Source: Rhizobium sp. RCAM05350
GTDB lineage: Bacteria > Pseudomonadota > Alphaproteobacteria > Rhizobiales > Rhizobiaceae
Length of the DNA stretch: 64,000 nucleotides
Reading direction: 5' to 3'
NCBI GenBank assembly: GCA_024426085.1
Contig: CP087974.1
Coordinates: forward strand, 434,001 to 498,000
The notes under the pieces: generated by a model
Database searches by the model: none
Told to the model about the DNA's origin: nothing
Seen by the model: the letters and a program-made list of their open reading frames with translations, nothing else
In this document: piece after piece, positions 52,444 through 61,445 of the stretch
How the letters are laid out: each line of letters starts with the position of its first letter
How positions within the stretch are numbered: the stretch's first letter is position 1
Made by a program: the position numbers and the translations under genes

Positions 52444-53264
52444 TCAGAGTACGAAATAGCCCTTTTGGAGCGCAAGAGCGTCGTCCAGATGGATAGCGAA
52501 ATCGGCCTTTTGTCGCCGTTCACGTCAGCATAAATGAAGGTATCCGACGTCTTCTTGTCGTAACGCAGCTCGCCGGCCTTGCCCGAAAACGCTTTCGTAG
52601 CGATAAAGTTGAACACCTGGTTGCCGGCTACTTTGGTATTGGCGTCGATCGCCGACAGATCAATCCTGTCACCGTTGCTGCCTTCGAAGTCGAAGATGAT
52701 ATCGCGACCAGAGCTTGCCAGCGTCGATTCGGACAGCGATTTGTAGATGAAGGAGTCGCTGCCAGGGCCGCCAAAGAACTTGTCAGTGCCATGGCCACCG
52801 ATCAACGTGTCGTTGCCATTACCACCGGATAGCGTGTCATTCCCCTTGCCTGCGCTCAGCAAATCGTTGCCGTTGTAGCCGGTGAGAACATCCGTGTAGT
52901 TGCTGCCGGCGATGGTGTCGTTGCCTCCCAGGGTGGATTTCACCAGCGCAATATCGTCCGCGGTGCTGTAGGTATTGATTACCTTCGCAATGCTCTTCAC
53001 CGAAAGATTGAGGCCCGTGATCGAGAAGACGCTCGTCCCTGCGTACGTCTCCTGAATGCCACGAACCTCGCCACCCGACAGATAACCGTACTTGTCGGTC
53101 GTGAAGCCGGCGCCGGAAATAACGACCTTGTAGCCGCCGACGTATCCGGTGATATTGGAGGACGTAAAACCGATAATCTCCGTGTCGCCCACATCCCCAA
53201 CACCGTAGTCAAAATCACTCATGTCGATGCTGTAATTTGCACCGACCTTAATTGTCACACCCAT
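52444..53264 (-). CDS. RTX/hemolysin-type calcium-binding repeat protein (one frame break)
   Basis: The N-terminal part is unrecognised (MGVTIKVGANYSIDMSDFDY). RTX nonapeptides occupy residues about 110-170 (GGNDTIAGSNYTDVLTGYNG, GKGNDTLSGGNGNDTLIGG), followed by the usual C-terminal module (FDFEGSNGDRIDLSAIDAN) and, after a break near 52508, the ending ADFAIHLDDALALQKGYFVL, a hydrophobic terminus as used for type I secretion. About 273 residues. GGGAG precedes the start. No ABC or membrane-fusion gene is nearby, so host secretion would be used. Confidence 0.85.
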
Positions 53265-53378
53265 TGAAAACTCCCTTAAGCAACAAGGGACGTCTACATC
53301 ACTTCAAAGTTGTGGGCAATCCAGTTGCCATCGGCTGTCGTCCCCAAATGTTGGACCTCTCGCTGCGCAAAGAGAAAC

Positions 53379-53394
53379 AATACCCGTTGCCTTT
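53379..53394 (-). repeat. Copy B of the 16-bp upstream element
   Basis: It lies about 115 bases upstream of the RTX gene start. On the plus strand its ACCCGTT is followed by AACGGGT, so this copy can also form a short hairpin. Confidence 0.6.
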
Positions 53395-53464
53395 AACGGG
53401 TGTCTGAGTGACGCTCACTTGCCGGCCGTTCTTCAGGAATGGGCCGTCAAACCTTGAGGTCAAA

Positions 53465-53675
53465 ATGGATAGTGTGAGCTATCGGCTAGAGCTGACCTGC
53501 CTGCGCTGCAGCACCAGCGGAGTAGCCGAGGTGACACTGGATAATGAGGTGTCAGCCAACAAGCCCTGGTTCACGATCGATCGAATATCCAAAGGCTTCT
53601 ATGCTTCCAAAGTTACCTGATACACCGGACACCTCAACGATAAGCTGCTCCAAATGCGGTGACGTCGTCTGGTAG
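53465..53675 (+). CDS. Small zinc-ribbon-like protein (one frame break)
   Basis: MDSVSYRLELTCLRCSTSGV gives one CxxC. After a break near 53610 the other frame reads DTPDTSTISCSKCGDVVW, a second CxxC, with TAG at 53673-53675. Together about 70 residues with two paired-cysteine motifs, as in zinc ribbons. There is no strong ribosome site. Confidence 0.6.
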
Positions 53676-53780
53676 AGCCCCATGGCAGAGAAAGCGACGG
53701 CAAGTCGAGTGTCTTGCCTTTGGCGAGCGCATGAGGGTATTTCAGAGGCAGAGCATTTTTATGGTTGGCATTCGGAATCT

Positions 53781-54086
53781 ATGAGCAAAGCAGTATTTGA
53801 CACTTTGACTGGCATGTACTTCACCGTCGATGATCCCGATGGAAGCTATGGCACGGGCCAAGTTGTTCGCCTCGCTGCGGAGGGGGTTTACTTTATCCGC
53901 TTTGACGGCAACGAGGTGCCGCTACCCTTGGAACTAGCGTCAATCGGCGAGATGCTGGAGGCCACCGACGACGAGTACAAACGCTGGCGGTTCTTCGACA
54001 CGGTCGAGGAAAGAGACAAATGGATCGAGTGGCTGGATGCTCCATCCAAGCCTCGTGTCATTTCGCTCGTGAAGCCGACAAAATGA
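53781..54086 (+). CDS. Hypothetical protein
   Basis: 101 residues: MSKAVFDTLTGMYFTVDDPD, a beta-rich part YGTGQVVRLAAEGVYFIRFD, then helical EMLEATDDEYKRWRFFDTVE. The frame is open from 53682, but ATG 53781 has GGAA close upstream and better composition after it. No family recognised. Confidence 0.55.
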   Translation: MSKAVFDTLTGMYFTVDDPDGSYGTGQVVRLAAEGVYFIRFDGNEVPLPLELASIGEMLEATDDEYKRWRFFDTVEERDKWIEWLDAPSKPRVISLVKPTK

Positions 54087-54307
54087 CGGATATTGAGAAT
54101 CGGCCCTCCCACGCAGCTTTCCGTCTCGCGCATCAGGCTCTTCTGAAAAGGAAACCCGCCACGAGTTAAGGTGACGGGGCTAGGCGCCACTCTTGGACAG
54201 CCGAAGTAATTTCCCACCATTCGGTTGACTTGCCATCCTCAAACATGAGGTAGACACTGCTTAAATAGCAGCTCTGCGTGGCCCATCACCTCTAAGAGGA
54301 GACAGAT

Positions 54308-54464
54308 ATGAGGTTCAGATATCTAGTGGCGGCAATCGCGATTTCGATTTCGGCGCTGGCAGTCTCAGCATGTCAGAGTAACCCAGGTTATGATAATCGC
54401 CCCTGCCTACGGCGGTAATGACTATGGCGGCGGCAATAGCGGTGGCGGCAGTTCCGGCTACTGA
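54308..54464 (+). CDS. Tiny Gly-rich lipoprotein (one frame break)
   Basis: Signal MRFRYLVAAIAISISALAVS is followed by the lipobox AVSAC and, after a break near 54400, APAYGGNDYGGGNSGGGSSG. About 51 residues. GAGGAGACAGAT precedes the ATG. The length is below usual gene-caller limits. Confidence 0.6.
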
Positions 54465-54576
54465 CGAGTTATGAGCCCGACTAGCTTCCGGGCTGCTCTA
54501 CTCCGACATGTGGATTGAAAATTCCCCGCCGCGCTCCATTTCACTAAGTGAAAGCTACACTTTAGGAGGAGCCAGC

Positions 54577-54807
54577 ATGAACCGGAATACCCTTATTGGC
54601 CTTGCCGTTGCCGTCGTGGTTATTGTCCTTGCGGTTGTTTTCCTGATGCCAGGGACCAATGACACTACGACAGAAACAACTACACCGTCTGCGACAACGA
54701 CCGAGCCGACAACTTCGCAGCCTACGACTACCGAGCCGTCAACTACGACTCCGACAACAACTGAACCGACAACAACGCAGCCTTCGACCACGACACCAGC
54801 TCAGTAA
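54577..54807 (+). CDS. Membrane-anchored Thr/Pro-rich repeat protein
   Basis: 76 residues: one membrane helix (LIGLAVAVVVIVLAVVFLMP) followed by about 48 residues made almost only of Thr, Pro, Glu, Gln and Ser in repeats of the type TTTEPTT/SQPTTTEP. TAGGAGGAG precedes the ATG. The exposed tail would be disordered and could be an O-glycosylation target. A hairpin follows at about 54822-54853. Confidence 0.7.
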   Translation: MNRNTLIGLAVAVVVIVLAVVFLMPGTNDTTTETTTPSATTTEPTTSQPTTTEPSTTTPTTTEPTTTQPSTTTPAQ

Positions 54808-55007
54808 AGGCAAATTGAAGGCGACCATCCTACCGCGTAGACGGGGTGGTCGCATTTGCCCATTGACGGGCTACTCTACTCCGACAAGCTGAAAAAGGAT
54901 GCAACTCTCCTGTCGCGTCGAAAGCACTTGCTTCGACCGGTGGGACTGGCAACGGCTCATCGCGAAGACTGAGGCGCGCAATTATGTCTGTCATCCCGGC
55001 CACGTTT

Positions 55008-55896
55008 CTACACTGCTTCGCGGTACGTATCAAGAACACTATCGTCCTGCAGGGCGTCGAGCGCCGCGATTATCCCCAACACCCGCTGCTTGGCTCCCAG
55101 AGCCATCGCCTCGATGCACTTGTCGGCGTGGAAACGAAGCGAGACGGTTCGGCTGCGCCCCTTCGGAAGCAATCGACCGAGATCGGCGTGGAGCGCCTGT
55201 TGGCGCTTTGCCCGGGCGTTCTCAATGTGTGAAAGGCGCTGGTGCCTGTAGCCCAAATCCTTCCGGAACATCTCAACCATCAGCGGTGTCAGATCCTCCT
55301 CTCGAAACACTGCAGGGCCGTCGCTGTCGCGCATTGTCACGAGGCTGTTGACGCCATCAATTTCCCGAATGGCGTTGAACCCTTTTCTCGGATCGCTCCG
55401 GATGAAGACATAGCCGACCAAGAGCGGGGAACCGGCGCTGTTTCAGCTTGCGGCTACGGTGCTGCCGGATTTCCTTCCAGAACGCCGGCATGTAGACATC
55501 CACGCCCTCCTCCCGCAGATGGCGCTCTATCAGCGTTTCGCCGCGCCGGTTCTCAGGTTCCCCAGCGATAGGCTTTGCCATCTTCTGCATGCCAGGCGTC
55601 ACGCGGACTGCGTACCAGCGTTTGTCCTTGTCCTGGCCGGACGCCATCGAGCATTGCGCCCAGTCCGTCAGGACCGCCCGCCGGACAAACTTGCGGCCAC
55701 CGCGCTGGACTTGTTGATCCTCCCGGACCGCTGACAGCACTCTGGAACCTGCCACGCCCGCCGCCGCGACTGCTGCTGCCCTACGGTCACCGTAGAAGGG
55801 GTCACCCACAACCCGCCAGCCTGCCATCCGATCTGGTGCAGCGACGACATATCCGCTGGTGCTTTCAATCGTCGTTACGGTCTCTTGTGCGGTCAT
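55008..55896 (-). CDS. NusG-like (NGN domain) protein with N-terminal extension (one frame break)
   Basis: The NGN domain is visible as KRWYAVRVTPGMQKMAKPIA, LIERHLREEGVDVYMPAFWK and, after a break near 55410, VGYVFIRSDPRKGFNAIREI with VNSLVTMRDSDGPAVF. A helical C-terminal part (MVEMFRKDLGYRHQRLSHIE) takes the place of the usual KOW domain. About 85 residues precede the NGN domain (MTAQETVTTIESTSGYVVAA), starting at ATG 55896, which overlaps the upstream stop. ATG 55647 is an alternative if the first part is a separate gene. It is last in the early operon, a position suited to an antiterminator. Confidence 0.75.
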
Positions 55897-56186
55897 TAGG
55901 CTGCCTTCTCCATGCGCGTCCAGTCGACAAGGATCGACCTACGAAAATTGAAACTGCAGGGCTTGCCTGCGTAGTGGATGACCTCTTTGGCCGGGAGGAT
56001 GTCACAGGGGCCGTTGATGCAGCGGGCGGCCGTGACATTGGCCGTAGCTTCGTCTGCGAACACTTCGTCAATCCAGACTTTCCATCCGGCTCGACCGTTC
56101 GGAACGACGATCACATGACCAGACCACGATCCGCAGCCGATCGCCTCTTCGCTGAGCTGAAAAGGGAATGCGGTGCCGTCGATCAT
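55896..56186 (-). CDS. Hypothetical early-operon protein
   Basis: 96 residues: MIDGTAFPFQLSEEAIGCGS, then WSGHVIVVPNGRAGWKVWID, ARCINGPCDILPAKEVIHYA. Cysteines are paired in CINGPC. Both start and stop overlap its neighbours. No family recognised. Confidence 0.65.
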   Translation of the reverse strand: MIDGTAFPFQLSEEAIGCGSWSGHVIVVPNGRAGWKVWIDEVFADEATANVTAARCINGPCDILPAKEVIHYAGKPCSFNFRRSILVDWTRMEKAA

Positions 56187-56343
56187 GCGGCTTGCTCCAT
56201 TTCACGCCAATTGGCGCCGTCGGTCGGTTGAAGAAGATGTTCGGGGACTTTGCAGTCGGGACGCCCTGGGGCCGGTCCCCATTTCGAGGTGGCCCACTTG
56301 CTTTCGTGCCGGGCATAGCGAAGTCGTTTGCTCCAATCGTCAT
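56183..56343 (-). CDS. Small basic early-operon protein (one frame break at the start)
   Basis: The credible reading is DDWSKRLRYARHESKWATSK, then EHLLQPTDGANWREMEQAA. The ATG at 56343 overlaps the upstream stop (ATGA), but one base is missing just after it. About 53 residues. No family recognised. Confidence 0.5.
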
Positions 56344-57026
56344 CGCTGACGATCAGTCGCAGCTGACGCCTCGCCGGCAAAGCCTTCTGAACCTTCGCTT
56401 GCTGATGAAGCGGCAGGCGTGAATGGTTTCCAGATCGGGTTTTGTCTTGAGGAAGGCGATATAGGCCGGGATGCCTGCCGCGCATGCGGATTGCTCAGCC
56501 TCGTCGAGCTTCTGCCATTCGGTGAAGGCTTCGGCTTTCGACATGTTTGGGCTTCGAGGATAGGCAGCCCAGAAGGCTTCGAAGGCTTGCGAATACGATT
56601 TCCGGTTCTTCCGTTTTTCGCCTTAGAGGGTTTCTGGTCCGAACTTGTTTCGGACAAAGTATCTTTCTTATCTGTCTCTGTCTCTGGTCTAGCATCCGCT
56701 TGCAGTGCGCTATCATCCGCTTGCAACGTGCTATCAACCGCTAGCGGTTCCTCAAGAAAACCGCATTCAATCAGTGGCTTAAGGTTTGGAGCCTTATTTA
56801 GGTAGGCAACCCGTTTCAGGTAAGCGGGATTGTTCGGAACCATCCCGTTATTCCGGGAGGCAATCAGCATGCACACAACTGCTAGCAGCTTGCTAGCATC
56901 GTCTAGCGTCACCCAATCTTCGCTGGCCAGGAGCGCAAAATGGAGCTTGATCCACGGCGGATTGCGATCCTTATAGTGCTGGAATTGTTCCCAATTCTTG
57001 ACCTTGAGCTGCGCATCCTTGGCCAT
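56340..57026 (-). CDS. Phage replication-initiator-like protein (frame-broken)
   Basis: MAKDAQLKVKNWEQFQHYKD, then PPWIKLHFALLASEDWVTLD and NAPNLKPLIECGFLE-like segments form a winged-helix N-terminal domain as in phage replication proteins. A charged linker follows. A break near 56590 leads into MSKAEAFTEWQKLDEAEQSA and IAFLKTKPDLETIHACRFIS, a small helical domain often seen at the end of such proteins; a second break near 56385 gives the ending EGFAGEASAATDRQR. The start overlaps the DnaB stop (TAATG). Confidence 0.65.
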   Translation of the reverse strand: MAKDAQLKVKNWEQFQHYKDRNPPWIKLHFALLASEDWVTLDDASKLLAVVCMLIASRNNGMVPNNPAYLKRVAYLNKAPNLKPLIECGFLEEPLAVDSTLQADDSALQADARPETETDKKDTLSETSSDQKPSKAKNGRTGNRIRKPSKPSGLPILEAQTCRKPKPSPNGRSSTRLSNPHARQASRPISPSSRQNPIWKPFTPAASSASEGSEGFAGEASAATDRQR

Positions 57027-58473
57027 TAGAAGGACCTCGCCGCGTTGCGAACTGCGGAGCACGCGATATTGATGAACAGGTCTATCGTCTTGACCTCCCC
57101 GTTTCGCTGCTTCGCTATGATGAATTCCAGATTGTTCTGGCAGTCGATTAGACGATCGACCCTGTCGGCCTCTGCGTCCGCGTCCTTTCCCTTCGACTTG
57201 CCGAGATAATAGGCCTCCCGGTAAAGGAAGATCACCGTATCAGCGTCCTGCTCGATCGAGCCTGAATCGCGCAGATCGGACAGCATCGGCCGCTTGTCCT
57301 CGTGGGTCTCCACCTGGCGGGAGAGCTGCGACAGCGCCACCATGGCCAGATTGTTCTCACGCGCGATCTGGCGGAGACCTGCAGAAATCTCCGTCACCTC
57401 TGCCGTCCTGTTGCCGGCGTACCATGACGAGGCGGCAATGAGCCCCAGGTAATCCACGATCAGGAGATCGATTTTCTTGCCGCTGCGCTCGGCGACGTCC
57501 TGCATGCGCTCGAACTTCACACGAAGGTCGGAGATGGAGAGCCCTGACTGTTCTTCGATCCACAGGGGCAGGCTGTTCAGGTCCTGCTTGGCGGCGCAAA
57601 TGCCTTCAAAATCCTTCGGCAGAAACCCTGCCGGTGATGAGGTCGCTATAGGGAACCCGCAGGTTCCAGTCGTAGGCGATATCTGTCAGCGCCCGCATCG
57701 CCAGCTTGTTCGATCCCATTTCCAGAGAAATGAAGCCGACGCCAGCACCGGATCTGGCAGCCTTGATGCCGATACCCAAGCCGACGGCCGTTTTCCCCAT
57801 TGACGGGCGGGCACCGAGGATCACCATTTCGCCACGCTGTATGCCGCCAGTGGCCGCGTTGACGTCGGCAAGGCCCCAGGTGATGCCAGTCAAGCCGTTG
57901 CCCCTGTTCATCGCCTCCTGCACCTCGTCCAGCGCGGTGTCGGCAGCTTCCGCGAGACTGAAGCGCGTCTTGCCTCGCCCATTGCCTCGGAGTCCGGTGG
58001 CAATCGTGTCGAGCGAGCGGGTCGCTGTACGGATTAGTTCGGTCGGATCGATACCAGGATCCGCAGAAGCAACGGCAATCCTGTCGGCTTCCGCGCCGAC
58101 CGTGATCCTCGCCCACTGCTGGATAAGGTTCGGGACACTGTCCTTCAGTCCGGCGACCCCACGAACGGTGTTCGACGCCAGGGCGGCCATATAAGCGTTT
58201 AGCGGGGTTTTCAGTTGATCAGACCACGCCTTGGCTTCGTCGGCGGCAAACATCTTGAAAACGAGATCGAGGCGCGAAGACTTATAGCGATCGGCAGCGG
58301 ATCTGATCATCTCGAAAAGGCGGCGATGAAGCGGTTCGATGAAGTGTTCGGCGCGAACAGTACCGCGCACGACAGCGTGTTGCCCTGAGACCAGCAGCGC
58401 CGAGCACTTCCTGCTCAAGCTCAATGACGAACCCGCATTTTGTCAGGTCGATGTGGTTGACGTGCTGATTCAT
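57026..58473 (-). CDS. DnaB-like replicative helicase of the element (two frame breaks)
   Basis: The N-terminal DnaB domain starts MNQHVNHIDLTKCGFVIELE at 58473 and, after a break near 58395, continues LLVSGQHAVVRGTVRAEHFI. Walker A is GARPSMGKTAVGLG and Walker B LLIVDYLGLI. The DnaB motifs VALSQLSRQVE, LSDLRDSGSIEQDADTVIFL and FIIAKQRNGEV are present. A second break lies near 57605. About 482 residues. It loads onto the element's origin, presumably with the downstream replication protein. Confidence 0.9.
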
Positions 58474-58648
58474 TGGATGCGCGGTTCCTCGTCCGAAAAG
58501 ACATTGAGGAACCGGCGCCACGCGTGACCTGCCTGCCGAGCGTCGGAAAACGATAATGTTTCCTCGCGCGCTCATGGGCAGCGACGTATTCCGACCAAGC
58601 CCGCTCCTGCTCCGCGACAGTCGGATGTTTGGTGACGGTGACAGTCAT
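58470..58648 (-). CDS. Small early-operon protein (one frame break)
   Basis: MTVTVTKHPTVAEQERAWSE, then VAAHERARKHYRF and, after a break near 58545, ARQAGHAWRRFLNVFSDEEP. About 59 residues. GGAGGG precedes the ATG. The stop overlaps the DnaB start. Unknown role. Confidence 0.55.
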
Positions 58649-58836
58649 CCGAACGCCCTCCGCAGCAGCCGCATACGGCCAGCCAGTTCGTGCGCCTCGC
58701 ACACGCATGCGCCTGCGAGGCCAAACCGCTTCTGCAGCTCTACGGCAACCGGATGCGGCGGCTTGTCCTGATCAGCCAGCCATTGAGCGGCCCGCACGAC
58801 AGCGCTGTCTTTTGGGAGTTCGCGCGGCAAAGTCAT
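58645..58836 (-). CDS. Small early-operon protein
   Basis: 63 residues: MTLPRELPKDSAVVRAAQWL, ADQDKPPHPVAVELQKRFGL. Unbroken helical protein with start and stop overlapping both neighbours. Unknown role. Confidence 0.6.
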   Translation of the reverse strand: MTLPRELPKDSAVVRAAQWLADQDKPPHPVAVELQKRFGLAGACVCEAHELAGRMRLLRRAFG

Positions 58837-59003
58837 GGGCGCACCCCCACACGCGCAAGCGGCGGCTCGCGCTCGTCGATGTCCTCAAGCTCATCATCTT
58901 CAAGATCGAGATCGCCGTCGAGCATGTCGAGGAGGGCAATCAAGTCCTCGATGCGGGCCTCTACCTCGGCCCGGCGGAACTGATAAATGGCCGGCCTTCT
59001 CAT
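58833..59003 (-). CDS. Small acidic early-operon protein
   Basis: 56 residues: MRRPAIYQFRRAEVEARIED, LIALLDMLDGDLDLEDDELE, ending DEREPPLARVGVRP. Too short for standard gene cut-offs, but both ends overlap neighbouring genes by 4 bases, and it has a coiled, acidic composition. Confidence 0.6.
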   Translation of the reverse strand: MRRPAIYQFRRAEVEARIEDLIALLDMLDGDLDLEDDELEDIDEREPPLARVGVRP

Positions 59004-59362
59004 ACGGCCCTCCTCGACGTTGCCCGTTCAACACGCTCCATTGAAACGAAGCATGGTCGGTCGAGACCTTCACCGCCACGTCCAACCCAAACCGTAATGA
59101 TTGACGGGTCGATCGCACGCGCGGCTTTGGCGAACAGATCAATGAGAGCTTCAAGCTGCTGATCGACGGTGATAGCGCCTCCCTCCTGTATCTCGTTCAT
59201 CAATTCCTTCACGGTCGCATGGGTCGGCAGAAAGGGGACTGGCCTCCCGGCCGCAGCGGTGCTATGTTCGGTCCTGTTCATTTCCGTATCTTTCTGGAGA
59301 TTGGTGGAACCACGGCTCGGAGAGGTTGCCGCCTCTGCCGGGCCTTTTGCGTTCTGGGTCAT
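59000..59362 (-). CDS. Hypothetical early-operon protein
   Basis: 120 residues: polar N-terminus (MTQNAKGPAEAATSPSRGST), then VKELMNEIQEGGAITVDQQL and EALIDLFAKAARAIDPSIIT. GGAG lies about 9 bases upstream of the ATG. An internal ATG at residue 28 (MNRTEHS) is possible. Unknown role. Confidence 0.6.
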   Translation of the reverse strand: MTQNAKGPAEAATSPSRGSTNLQKDTEMNRTEHSTAAAGRPVPFLPTHATVKELMNEIQEGGAITVDQQLEALIDLFAKAARAIDPSIITVWVGRGGEGLDRPCFVSMERVERATSRRAV

Positions 59363-59366
59363 AGCC

Positions 59367-59568
59367 TTACGCTCCGATTTTGAAGTGAAGGCCGAGCTTC
59401 GCAGCCAATGGCGCCACCGGCACCATGATCATTCCGCCCATCTTGATTGTTTCTGAAATCGCCACGACGAGCCGCGGCATATGCAGCGTCATGGCCAATG
59501 CCGAAAAACAAACGGCCTGCGTCAGGAACCGAAACAGTCGGTCGGGTGAGTGCATCTTCCAGTGTCAT
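59367..59568 (-). CDS. HTH DNA-binding protein, first gene of the early operon (one frame break)
   Basis: MTLEDALTRPTVSVPDAGRL, FFGIGHDAAYAAARRGD, then after a break near 59458 ISETIKMGGMIMVPVAPLAA. This is the excisionase/MerR-type HTH with the PVAPLAAKLGL ending seen in rhizobial prophages. ATG 59568 is preferred (GGAG 9 bases upstream). It faces the operators and the RHH gene. Confidence 0.7.
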
Positions 59569-59584
59569 GTCAGTGATCTCCATA

Positions 59585-59601
59585 TGTGCAAATCGTGCAC
59601 A
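59585..59601. promoter_or_regulatory. Operator 1 of the RHH control region
   Basis: Perfect inverted repeat TGTGCA-AATCG-TGCACA, 17 bases before the start of the early operon. Confidence 0.65.
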
Positions 59602-59642
59602 ATAGGACGATAGCTGAAATTAACTTGAATGCAACGATTTTG

Positions 59643-59659
59643 TGTGCACTTATCGCACT
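59643..59659. promoter_or_regulatory. Operator 2 of the RHH control region
   Basis: TGTGCA-CTTAT-CGCACT keeps the 6-5-6 spacing of operator 1 with an imperfect right half. It lies 18 bases before the RHH gene. Confidence 0.6.
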
Positions 59660-59676
59660 TACTCACAGGAGGCGTT

Positions 59677-60168
59677 ATGGCGAGGCCAAGGTTAGGTGAT
59701 GGGGAGCCAGAACGGCTTCACGTAAAAATTTCTACTGAAGAGCTTACTGCGATTGATGACTGGAGATTTGCGAACCGCATTCCGTCACGTTCAGAAGCTG
59801 TTCGCCGTCTCGTGCAATTGGGTGTGCGAGCGAGCGCAAACATCAACGGTATCGCTGACGCTGTACACATCGCCACAGAGAAAGTGTTCGAACTAGACGA
59901 TGCGTGGGCGGTTATTTTGGATGAGCATCAAGATAACAAAACGAATCTGAAGTCGTACGCGTATGAATTGGCGCTAGCGTTCTCCAATACTTACTCTGAC
60001 ATAGTGTTGCGCTGCCAAGATGCTCACAACATGGTGGCCAATCTCGCCCTTGAACTTAGCCCTATTCGTTCTGAATTGCCTTTGCCTGAGGCTATGCAAT
60101 TGGCGGATAAGGAAAAATTGAAGCTGCAGAGCGCTGGCGTGATTGGCTTGCGGAAAGCGCTGAAGTGA
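59677..60168 (+). CDS. Ribbon-helix-helix regulator
   Basis: The RHH motif is at residues about 10-48: ERLHVKISTEELTAIDDWRF and PSRSEAVRRLVQLGV, preceded by a basic start (MARPRLGDGE). A C-terminal helical part (LKSYAYELALAFSNTYSDIV) may serve oligomerisation. 163 residues. CAGGAGG precedes ATG 59677. It is divergent from the early operon and coupled to the integrase gene, so it probably acts as the lysogeny-type repressor through the two operators. Confidence 0.8.
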   Translation: MARPRLGDGEPERLHVKISTEELTAIDDWRFANRIPSRSEAVRRLVQLGVRASANINGIADAVHIATEKVFELDDAWAVILDEHQDNKTNLKSYAYELALAFSNTYSDIVLRCQDAHNMVANLALELSPIRSELPLPEAMQLADKEKLKLQSAGVIGLRKALK

Positions 60169-61372
60169 GGGGCTCCCCTTCACAGGTTAAGGGAAATCCG
60201 AATGAGAGGCCACATACGCGAACGCTCCCCGGCAAATGGGCCATCGTCCTCGATGTTGGTGAGATCGATCCAAAGACCGGCAAGAAGAAGCGGAAGTGGC
60301 ATTCCTTCACCGGCACCAAACGGCAAGCACAGTCCGAATGTGCGCGGCTGATCGTGGATATCAAAAGCGGTGGGTATGTCGAGCCGACAAAGCAAACCGT
60401 CGCAGAATTCTTGGGCGAGTGGCTAAAGTTCATCAAGCCCACGGTCACACTCAAGACCCATGAGCGCTATACCGAGATATGCGAGAAGAACCTAGGCCCC
60501 TTGATTGGCGATGTGGCGCTGGCTAAACTCAAGACTGACAGGATCGATACAGCCTTTGCGCAGGCCCTCACGGACGGCCACAGGACGGCAGGGAGAGGCC
60601 TCGCTCCTCGCACAGTCCATCATATGCGCCGAGTGTTGGTCAAAGCCCTCAGCCAAGCGGTGACATGGGACAGATTGGTAAAGAACCCCGCCGCCGCCAC
60701 AACGCCGCCCAAGGTGGAGCGGACGAAGATGCTGGCTTACGACGCCGACCAGACAGCCCTGCTCATCGAGGCGTTCAGGTCGAGCCGTATGTATATCCCG
60801 ATGCTGCTGGCCGTCATGTGCGGGCTGAGACGCGGGGAGATACTGGCCCTGCGCTGGCGCAACGTCGATTTGAGCGACAGCAGGCGAATGCTTTCAATAC
60901 GGGAGAGTGCCGAGCAGACGAAAGAAGGCGTGCGCTACAAAGAGCCGAAAGCGGGCAAGTCGCGCACAGTTGCGCTGTCCTCGACGATGCTTGCCGAGCT
61001 AAAGGCCCATCGGGTGAAGCAGGCTGAAGAACAATTGAAGATAGGTGTACGGCCAGGCGACGATCGTTCGTCGTCGCTCAAGTGGACAGCCGGCCGTTGA
61101 AGCCGGTGTCGCTCACTCATGAATGGACGAGGCTTCTGGCGAAGACATCCCTGCCCCGCATTCGCTTTCATGATCTCCGCCACACCCACGCCACGCAGAT
61201 GTTGGCAGCCGGTGTGCACCCGAAAGTGGCGAGCGAGCGGCTCGGGCATTCGACTATTGGGATCACATTGGATTTGTACTCGCATGTCATGCCAGGAATG
61301 CAGGCTGACGCTGCAGAACAGGTTGACGCCGCGTTGCAAGCAGCTATAAGCGCAAGTCAGAAATCGAAATAG
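60165..61372 (+). CDS. int: Tyrosine integrase (one frame break)
   Basis: An AP2-like N-terminal domain (WAIVLDVGEIDPKTGKKKRK) and SAM-like core-binding domain (VAEFLGEWLKFIKPTVTLKT) precede the catalytic domain, with Arg in MCGLRRGEILALRW, the HxxR box FHDLRHTHATQML and the ending LGHSTIGITLDLYSHVM that supplies His and Tyr. A break near 61075 separates the last 95 residues. GTG 60165 overlaps the RHH stop. It lies 73 bases from attR/tRNA-Ser, its target. Confidence 0.93.
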
Positions 61373-61445
61373 TTGCAAAGTGCGTAGCAACCCGCCTTTT
61401 CGACTTTGGATATTAAAGCAGAAACCACTTTAATATCAGATAGAT

